DNA of 11,707 bases from positions 1 through 11,707 of the forward strand of contig CAMXAV010000006.1 in assembly GCA_947179285.1 (NCBI GenBank). The letters run 5' to 3'. The notes below the pieces were generated by a model. It worked only from the letters and a program-made list of their open reading frames with translations, was not told the origin of the DNA and ran no database searches. Position 1 is the stretch's first letter. Each line of letters begins with the position of its first letter. Below are positions 6,779 to 11,707 of this stretch, in pieces. The translations under genes and the position numbers were made by a program. This DNA is from an uncultured Helicobacter sp. (GTDB lineage: Bacteria > Campylobacterota > Campylobacteria > Campylobacterales > Helicobacteraceae).

Positions 6779-7120
6779 TTGGCAGATTCCTTGCAGCAAC
6801 GAATCGAAACCATCATCTCTTTGCTCGAAAACAAAAAAGCCGAATCTGTGTTGTCGTTTGATTTGCGCGGCAGCGGCTATTTTGTCGATGCTGTCGTTCT
6901 CGCAACAGCGTTTGTCGATAAACATGCGCTCGCGCTGCTTGACGAGCTCAAAACACAGCTCAAGCCTTTGGGCGAGGAGTTTTTGAGCGTTGATGAAGGC
7001 AGCGATTGGATTGTTGTCGATTTGGGCGACATCTTGATTCATCTTTTTACCGAGAATCACCGCAAAAAATTCAACCTCGAAGAATTTCTTGCTGCGTTTG
7101 CCAAGCAACGCACGGGCTAG
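6779..7120 (+). CDS. rsfS: Ribosomal silencing factor RsfS (YbeB/Iojap family)
   Basis: RsfS binds ribosomal protein L14 on the large subunit and blocks subunit joining, lowering translation when nutrients run short. The 113-residue protein covers the whole family length. The most typical part is SDWIVVDLGDILIHLFTEN (75-93) followed by RKKFNLEEF, which matches the WxxxDxGDxxVHxFxxxxRxxYxLExxW pattern. VVLATAFVDKHALALLDEL (39-57) corresponds to the ATGTSSRH segment. The start is a TTG at 6779, 8 nt after the HDOD stop, with AGGGG about 5 nt upstream; no better start is near. In H. pylori and C. jejuni the gene sits beside nadD (from memory), but nadD is not seen here. Its TAG stop lies inside a CTAG that also supplies the pdxJ stop on the other strand. 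Confidence 0.9.
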   Translation: MADSLQQRIETIISLLENKKAESVLSFDLRGSGYFVDAVVLATAFVDKHALALLDELKTQLKPLGEEFLSVDEGSDWIVVDLGDILIHLFTENHRKKFNLEEFLAAFAKQRTG

Positions 7121-7911
7121 ATTCCGCGCGCCTTGTCGATTGCGTTTAGAATCTCGCCAATCGCCTCCTTGAGCCCCACAAACACGGCGCGCCCGATGAT
7201 GCTATGCCCAATATTGAGCTCCTTAATCGCGCCAATCCTTGCGACTTCGCCCACATTTTGCGCATTGAGCCCATGCCCAGCGGCAACATACAGCCCCAGA
7301 CTTTGCGCAAACATCGCGACATCTTGCAGATTCCAAATGCTCGCATCAAGCTCACCCCTAAGCTCCTCGCGGCTCTTTTGCAGCGGCTTAATGCTATGCC
7401 GCGTGCGCGGTAGATTGCTTTGCGCCATCAGCCAAACATTCGCATAATGCCCCGTGTGCAGCTCGACTTTGCGCGCGCCAAGCGCATGGCTTTTTTGCAT
7501 GTTTTCGCGCGTGGGGTCAATAAACAGCGCGGGCACGATTCCCGCCTTTGCAATCTTTTCGATTGCGTTTGCGATTCTCTGCTCGTTTGTGTGCAGCTCT
7601 AGCCCGCCTTCGGTCGTAACTTCCTCGCGCCGCTCGGGCACAAGCGTAATGCTATGCGGGCGCTGTGCGCACAAAAAATCGAGAATCTCCGCATTCAAAG
7701 ACGATTCGATATTCACAGGCAGGCTCGATTGCGCCAGAATCGCGCAAACATCGTCATCGCAAATATGCCGCCTGTCTTCGCGCAGATGGATTGTTACCTG
7801 ATTTGCCCCCGCCGCTTGCAGATAGGGTAGGGCATAGAGCGGATTGGGCTCGCTAATCTGCCGCGATTCGCGGAGCGTGGCGATATGGTCGATATTCACA
7901 CCTAGTTTCAT
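7117..7911 (-). CDS. pdxJ: Pyridoxine 5'-phosphate synthase
   Basis: PdxJ condenses 1-deoxy-D-xylulose 5-phosphate with 3-amino-2-oxopropyl phosphate to make pyridoxine 5'-phosphate, the last ring-forming step of the DXP-dependent vitamin B6 route. The 264-residue TIM-barrel protein shows LGVNIDHIATLR (3-14), IHLREDRRHI (41-50), LPVNIES (64-70), LVPERREEVTTEGGL (90-104), VELHTGHYA (149-157), AAGHGLNAQNV (210-220) and LNIGHSIIGRAVFVGL (232-247), all close to E. coli PdxJ. The frame extends 12 codons further upstream to 7947, but AAGGAG sits 5 nt before the ATG at 7911 and homologues begin MKLGVN, which fixes the start. pdxA, its usual neighbour in Helicobacter, is not downstream. It runs convergent to rsfS and divergent from the Ppx/GppA gene. 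Confidence 0.95.
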   Translation of the reverse strand: MKLGVNIDHIATLRESRQISEPNPLYALPYLQAAGANQVTIHLREDRRHICDDDVCAILAQSSLPVNIESSLNAEILDFLCAQRPHSITLVPERREEVTTEGGLELHTNEQRIANAIEKIAKAGIVPALFIDPTRENMQKSHALGARKVELHTGHYANVWLMAQSNLPRTRHSIKPLQKSREELRGELDASIWNLQDVAMFAQSLGLYVAAGHGLNAQNVGEVARIGAIKELNIGHSIIGRAVFVGLKEAIGEILNAIDKARGI

Positions 7912-7933
7912 CGGTTCTCCTTTTTGCGTTACT

Positions 7934-7939
7934 ATTTTA
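7934..7939 (-). promoter_or_regulatory. Candidate -10 box for pdxJ
   Basis: TAAAAT on the minus strand would start transcription near 7927, giving a leader of about 16 nt that holds the AAGGAG ribosome site. No clear -35 box is visible. It is 3 bp from the opposing -10 box for the Ppx/GppA gene. Confidence 0.35.
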
Positions 7940-7942
7940 GAG

Positions 7943-7948
7943 TACAAT
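7943..7948 (+). promoter_or_regulatory. Candidate -10 box for the Ppx/GppA gene
   Basis: TACAAT lies about 25 bp before the ATG at 7973, with start point near 7955 and a leader of about 18 nt. Upstream is T-rich (TTTTT at 7921-7925) but there is no clear -35 box. Confidence 0.35.
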
Positions 7949-7972
7949 TGCTAAAAATGCTTTGGAATCGTA

Positions 7973-8893
7973 ATGCAGGCAATGGGAATTGATTTGGGCA
8001 GCAACACATTACGCGCTGTGCTGCTTGGCGAAAGAGACGAGATTCTGTGGGAGTTTGAATGCGTTGTGCGCACGGCAGAGGGCTTTGCCAAAGCGCCCGT
8101 GATTCTGCCCCAAACCATCGCGCGCTTGTGCGACAAAATCCGCGCCATGCAAGCGGATTTGCGCGACAAAACGGGGCTAGAGTTCGCAAATTTGCCCACG
8201 CTCGCGCTCGCCACAGCGGCTTTGCGCAAGGCGCAGAATCAATCCGAAGTGCTGCATATTCTCGCCGAGACTGGAATCCCCTTTCGCGTCATCAGCGCCG
8301 CGCAAGAGGCGGTTTTCACGCTCAATGCCGCGCTGTTTGCCCTGCATTGCCATGCGCCCAAGAATCTGGGCGCGCCGTTTTTGCTGCTCGACATCGGCGG
8401 CGCTTCGACAGAGCTTTGCCTCTATCATGGCGATGGGCAATATCTTAATGCGTTTGGCGATTGCGCGCTAGTGTCCAAGAGTTTTGATATTGGAATCGTA
8501 ACCCTAAGCGAACGCGATGAGGCAGACAAAAGAGCCACGCTCGATTCGTTTGCAACACAACTCCAAACGTGGCTTGAGAGCCTCCAATCCCCGCTGCCCC
8601 AAACTCTCCTCGCCTCTGGCGGCGTGCCACAAACTCTCGCCACGCTCGCAAACGGCACACCCACGCGAGCGCCACAGATTCTGCACAATCATGAAATTGC
8701 CCGCGTGAGCGCGTTCTACCCCACGCTCTCGGTGTCCGAACAGATTGCGCGCGTGGGCGCGGGGCGCGAAAATTTGATTCTATCTGGAATCGCGCTTCTT
8801 GATGTCTTTTTGCGCGCGCTTGGCTTGCAACAATGCCTTGTTGTGCAAGAGAGTTTGCGCGAGGGCGCTGCGTTGCATATCAAGTATTTTTAG
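7973..8893 (+). CDS. Short Ppx/GppA-family phosphatase
   Basis: Members of this actin-like ATPase-fold family hydrolyse polyphosphate from its end or convert pppGpp to ppGpp. The 306-residue protein has the phosphate-1 motif GIDLGSNTLR (5-14), SAAQEA (108-113) with the conserved glutamate E112, and the phosphate-2 motif LLLDIGGASTEL (137-148). SGGVPQTL (215-222) and the C-terminal GRENLILSGIALLD (264-277) and ESLREGAAL (293-301) are also typical. It consists only of the two-lobed catalytic core. It lacks the C-terminal HD-like extension that makes many bacterial Ppx/GppA proteins about 480-510 residues long. The ATG at 7973 has a weak GGAA ribosome site; an ATG at 7982 is less well placed. 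Whether it acts on polyphosphate or pppGpp cannot be told from the sequence. It is followed 40 bp later by ilvB, which seems to have its own promoter. Confidence 0.85.
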   Translation: MQAMGIDLGSNTLRAVLLGERDEILWEFECVVRTAEGFAKAPVILPQTIARLCDKIRAMQADLRDKTGLEFANLPTLALATAALRKAQNQSEVLHILAETGIPFRVISAAQEAVFTLNAALFALHCHAPKNLGAPFLLLDIGGASTELCLYHGDGQYLNAFGDCALVSKSFDIGIVTLSERDEADKRATLDSFATQLQTWLESLQSPLPQTLLASGGVPQTLATLANGTPTRAPQILHNHEIARVSAFYPTLSVSEQIARVGAGRENLILSGIALLDVFLRALGLQQCLVVQESLREGAALHIKYF

Positions 8894-8901
8894 GGATTTT
8901 T

Positions 8902-8910
8902 TGTTAGAAT
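8902..8910 (+). promoter_or_regulatory. Candidate extended -10 promoter for ilvB-ilvH-lpxD
   Basis: A run of six T runs into TGT and then TAGAAT (8905-8910), an extended -10 of the Helicobacter/Campylobacter type. Transcription would begin near 8917, about 17 nt before the ilvB ATG. Such a short leader leaves no room for a peptide attenuator of the enteric ilv kind. Confidence 0.45.
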
Positions 8911-8933
8911 CCTATATGATGAAAGGAGAAGTG

Positions 8934-10664
8934 ATGAGGCTAAATGGTTCTGAAATGGTGATTGAAGCGCTACGAAACGAGGACGTCAAGGTCGTCTTTG
9001 GCTACCCCGGCGGCGCAATCATGAATGTCTATGACGAAATCTATAAACAAAAGTATTTTGAGCATATCCTCATGCGCCACGAACAAGCTGCTGTGCATGC
9101 AGCCGATGGCTATGCACGCGCAAGCGGCGATGTTGGCGTGGCAATCCTCACATCAGGACCGGGCTTTACCAACGCCATCACAGGAATCGCCACCGCCTAT
9201 GCCGATTCGATTCCGCTCGTGATTATCAGCGGGCAAGTCCCCACAGGGCTCATCGGCACAGACGCCTTTCAGGAAATCGATGCGGTTGGAATCTCGCGCC
9301 CATGCACGAAGCATAACTATCTCGTGCGGCATATCGAGGATTTGCCACGCATTCTCAAAGAGGCGTTTTATATCGCAAAGAGCGGGCGCCCGGGACCTGT
9401 GCATATCGACATTCCCAAAGACATCACGGCGACAACAGGCGAGTTTGACTACCCCACAGAAATTGCGCTCAAGACCTACAAGCCCAACTACAAGGGCAAT
9501 GCAAAGCAGATTAAAAAAGTCGCCGATGCGATGAAGCGCTCGAAAAAGCCATTGCTCTATCTTGGCGGCGGAATCGTGCATTCGGGCGCGAGCGAGGTTG
9601 TGCGCGCGCTCGTGCATAAATTGCAGCTGCCCGCTGTCGAGACGCTGATGGCGCGCGGCGTGCTCGAATCGAGCGACCCAATGCTGCTTGGAATGGTCGG
9701 CATGCATGGCAACTATGTCTCCAACATCGCGATGAGCGAAACCGATTTGCTGATTTCTATCGGCGCGCGATTCGATGACCGCGTAACGAGCAAGCTTAGC
9801 GAGTTTGCGCGTTATGCCGAGATTGTGCATATCGACATCGACCCAAGCAGCATTGCCAAGATTGTCGATGTGCATTATCCGATTGTGGGCGATGTGGGCG
9901 AGGTTATTAGCGAGCTCATCACGCTCACGCATGAGGATTGGCGCGCCGCGTGGAAGGGCTGGCGCATGCAGCTTGAGCGCTATAACGACTTGCACCCGCT
10001 CGGCTATGTCGATAGCGATTCGCCGCTCAAGCCGCAATGGGTCATCGAGAGAATCGGGCAGATTCTAGGCGAACGCGCGATAATCGCCACCGATGTGGGG
10101 CAGCACCAAATGTGGGCGGCGCAGTTCTACCCCTTTAGCTTCGCGCGGCAGTTTATCACAAGCGGTGGGCTTGGCACGATGGGCTTTGGGCTGCCCGCCG
10201 CAATGGGCGTTCGGCTCGCCTGCCCGCACAAAATCGCTGTGAACATCACAGGCGATGGCTCGATTCTCATGAATATCCAAGAGCTCATGACGGCTGTCGA
10301 GGCGCGTATTCCCGTGATTAATGTGATTCTGAACAATAATTATCTCGGCATGGTGCGGCAGTGGCAAACATTCTTCTATGACAAACGTTATTCGCATACC
10401 GATTTGAGCTTGCAGCCCGATTTTGTGCGGCTCGCCGAGTCGTTTGGTGGAATCGGATTTGTGTGCAAAACCAAAGAAGAATTTGATGTTGCGCTCGCGC
10501 AGGCTGAAGAAAGCGGCAAAGTCGCGCTGCTTGATGTGCGCATTCATCGGCTCGAGAATGTCTTGCCAATGGTGCCCACAGGCAGCGGGCTCTCGAACAT
10601 GATGCTTGATTATCATGACGAATCCACACCAACAAACAACACGGCAGCCAAATGTCCGCGCTAA
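8934..10664 (+). CDS. ilvB: Acetolactate synthase, large (catalytic) subunit
   Basis: This thiamine diphosphate enzyme makes 2-acetolactate or 2-aceto-2-hydroxybutyrate, the first shared step to valine, leucine and isoleucine. The 576-residue protein has VFGYPGGAIMNVYD (21-34), RHEQAAVHAADGYAR (48-62) with catalytic E50, SGPGFTN (74-80), FQEID (112-116), the FAD-loop motif RFDDRVT (279-285), GLGTMGFGLPAAMG (412-425) and the ThDP/Mg motif from GDGSILMN (440-447) to NNNYLGMVRQWQ (467-478). The frame stays open upstream to 8799 inside the previous gene. The ATG at 8934 is correct because AAGGAG (8923-8928) lies 5 nt before it and the protein then begins like homologues. Presence of ilvB with ilvH implies an intact anabolic enzyme, unlike H. 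pylori, which lacks this pathway as far as I recall. The symbol ilvI would be equally valid. Confidence 0.95.
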   Translation: MRLNGSEMVIEALRNEDVKVVFGYPGGAIMNVYDEIYKQKYFEHILMRHEQAAVHAADGYARASGDVGVAILTSGPGFTNAITGIATAYADSIPLVIISGQVPTGLIGTDAFQEIDAVGISRPCTKHNYLVRHIEDLPRILKEAFYIAKSGRPGPVHIDIPKDITATTGEFDYPTEIALKTYKPNYKGNAKQIKKVADAMKRSKKPLLYLGGGIVHSGASEVVRALVHKLQLPAVETLMARGVLESSDPMLLGMVGMHGNYVSNIAMSETDLLISIGARFDDRVTSKLSEFARYAEIVHIDIDPSSIAKIVDVHYPIVGDVGEVISELITLTHEDWRAAWKGWRMQLERYNDLHPLGYVDSDSPLKPQWVIERIGQILGERAIIATDVGQHQMWAAQFYPFSFARQFITSGGLGTMGFGLPAAMGVRLACPHKIAVNITGDGSILMNIQELMTAVEARIPVINVILNNNYLGMVRQWQTFFYDKRYSHTDLSLQPDFVRLAESFGGIGFVCKTKEEFDVALAQAEESGKVALLDVRIHRLENVLPMVPTGSGLSNMMLDYHDESTPTNNTAAKCPR

Positions 10665-10675
10665 AAGGAGCACCC

Positions 10676-11146
10676 ATGCATGAACGGCGAGTGATTTCAG
10701 TTACGGTCATCAACGAAAGCAGCGTCCTTTCCCGCATTTCTGGGCTTTTTGCGGGCAGGGGCTATAACATCGAATCGCTCTGTGTCGCGCCGATACCCGA
10801 TAGCGATTTGTCGCACATCACGCTTAGCACAAGCGGCGATTCACGCGTGCTCGAGCAGATTCTCAAGCAATTGCACAAGCTCATTCCCGTGCTCACCGTT
10901 ACCGAGCATAGCGCGATGATAGCCAAAGAAATGGCGCTCATCAAGTTTCCGCCGCAAACGCCGCTTGCCGAAATCGAGGCTTTGGCGCGCAGCTTTGGCG
11001 GCGAGATTGCCGCGGGGGACGCAAAGCAAGTCGTTTTGGTTGCCACGCGTTCGCCCGCGCGGATTGATGATTTGATTGCGCTTGCAAAACGATTTAAGCC
11101 AAAAGAAATCATTCGCAGCGGTGTTTTGGCGATGGAGCGTAGCTAG
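10676..11146 (+). CDS. ilvH: Acetolactate synthase, small (regulatory) subunit
   Basis: IlvH activates the large subunit and gives feedback inhibition by valine. The 156-residue protein begins with an ACT domain (about 4-78): RRVISVTVINESSVLSRISG (4-23), LFAGRGYNIESL (24-35) and the following SHITLST strand match the family. The second half (about 80-156) is the C-terminal ACT-like domain, ending KEIIRSGVLAMERS. An in-frame ATG at 10652 overlaps ilvB, but AAGGAG (10665-10670) is placed 5 nt before the ATG at 10676, which also gives the usual N-terminus. It starts 11 nt after the ilvB stop, so the two are co-transcribed and probably made in a coordinated ratio. Confidence 0.94.
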   Translation: MHERRVISVTVINESSVLSRISGLFAGRGYNIESLCVAPIPDSDLSHITLSTSGDSRVLEQILKQLHKLIPVLTVTEHSAMIAKEMALIKFPPQTPLAEIEALARSFGGEIAAGDAKQVVLVATRSPARIDDLIALAKRFKPKEIIRSGVLAMERS

Positions 11147-11155
11147 GAGGACGCA

Positions 11156-11707
11156 ATGAAACTACAAGAAATTGCAGATTATCTTCAGATTCCGCTTAAT
11201 AAAGGTGGCGAAATAGAGATTCATTCTCTCGCCTCGCTCGATGAGGCAAAACAGGGGCAGATGAGCTTTGTGATGCACAGCAAATACATTCCGTTGCTCG
11301 CAAAAAGTCAGGCAAGCGCGCTGCTTGTGCGGCAGAGCGATGTGAGCGAGCTCGAGCGGCACAATGCGTCTATTGTTCCGCTCGTGTGCGATGACCCGCA
11401 TGTGAGCATTGCGCGGCTCTCGAAGCTCTTTGCCAAGCCGTTGTTTGGCGCGAGCGAGACGCCGCCAAAGATTGACCCAAGCGCGCAGATTCTCGAACGC
11501 GTGAGCATTGGCAATGGCTCGAGCATTGGCGCACGCACAATCCTTATGCAAGGCGTTGTCGTGGGCGAGAATGTGCGCATTGGCGAGGATTGCATTCTTT
11601 ACCCCAATGTCGTGATTTATGCCGACACCGTGATTTGCAATCGCGTTTTTATACACGCAAGCAGCGTGATTGGCGGCGATGGTTTTGGCTATGCGCGTTG
11701 CAGAAAA
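11156..11707 (+). CDS. lpxD: UDP-3-O-acylglucosamine N-acyltransferase, N-terminal part (cut by window edge)
   Basis: LpxD adds the second hydroxyacyl chain, from acyl carrier protein, to UDP-3-O-acylglucosamine in lipid A synthesis. The first 184 residues are present. Residues 1-100 form the uridine-binding N-terminal domain (MSFVMHSKYIPLL at 36-48). From about 105 the left-handed beta-helix of hexapeptide repeats begins: IDPSAQI, VSIGNGSSIGA, VVVGENVRIGEDC, VVIYADTVI. VFIHASSVIGGDGFGYA (164-180) is diagnostic for LpxD. The catalytic histidine lies beyond the edge and cannot be checked. AGGAGG (11145-11150), overlapping the ilvH stop TAG, is 5 nt before the ATG. The ilvH-lpxD order also occurs in C. 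jejuni (Cj0575-Cj0576, from memory), so this is probably old Campylobacterota synteny and not a recent join. Confidence 0.93.
   Translation, partial: MKLQEIADYLQIPLNKGGEIEIHSLASLDEAKQGQMSFVMHSKYIPLLAKSQASALLVRQSDVSELERHNASIVPLVCDDPHVSIARLSKLFAKPLFGASETPPKIDPSAQILERVSIGNGSSIGARTILMQGVVVGENVRIGEDCILYPNVVIYADTVICNRVFIHASSVIGGDGFGYARCRK

Noticed and set aside
8799..8933. Upstream extension of ilvB by 45 codons
   Set aside because: It lies mostly inside the preceding gene; the ribosome site and the conserved N-terminus place the start at 8934.
9153..10037. 294-residue minus-strand open frame inside ilvB
   Set aside because: ilvB is certain from its catalytic motifs, and the antisense product looks like a composition artefact. 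Similar mirrors occur opposite hldD and hldE.

Overview
The window looks like chromosomal DNA of a Campylobacterota bacterium, probably Helicobacter or a close relative. The signs are a Helicobacter-type short RecG start, a TlpA/TlpC-like chemoreceptor beside an HDOD protein, and the order ilvB-ilvH-lpxD, which I recall from Campylobacter. The DNA looks GC-rich for this group: third positions favour GCG, CGC and GGC. I see no tRNA, rRNA, insertion sequence, CRISPR array, prophage or attachment site. Both ends cut through genes (recG on the left, lpxD on the right).

Layout, left to right. (1) 1-738: 5' part of recG on the minus strand. (2) 849-3483: a plus-strand operon mop-hldD-hldE with overlapping start and stop codons. 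It joins a small molybdate-binding protein to the last steps of ADP-L-glycero-D-manno-heptose synthesis for the LPS inner core. (3) 3490-5601: a 703-residue methyl-accepting chemotaxis protein on the minus strand, convergent with hldE. (4) 5602-5912: a 311-bp regulatory region with two good divergent sigma-70 promoters, a perfect inverted repeat between them, and a long leader for the next gene that holds a hairpin and a possible 37-codon ORF. (5) 5913-7120: an HDOD-domain gene followed by rsfS (ribosome silencing factor). (6) 7117-7911: pdxJ on the minus strand, whose stop codon shares a CTAG with the rsfS stop. (7) 7973-8893: a short Ppx/GppA-family phosphatase gene, divergent from pdxJ. (8) 8934-11707: ilvB-ilvH-lpxD, that is both acetolactate synthase subunits followed by a lipid A acyltransferase.

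Functionally the window mixes LPS assembly (hldD, hldE, lpxD), branched-chain amino acid and vitamin B6 synthesis (ilvBH, pdxJ), chemotaxis/motility signalling (MCP and probably the HDOD protein), translation control (rsfS), possible polyphosphate or (p)ppGpp metabolism, and DNA repair (recG). Almost every gene is a recognisable core gene, and I see no clear new multi-gene system. The least explained parts are the 5602-5912 region, the pairing of mop with heptose genes, and a strong excess of the words GAATC/GATTC that appears to steer synonymous codon choice.
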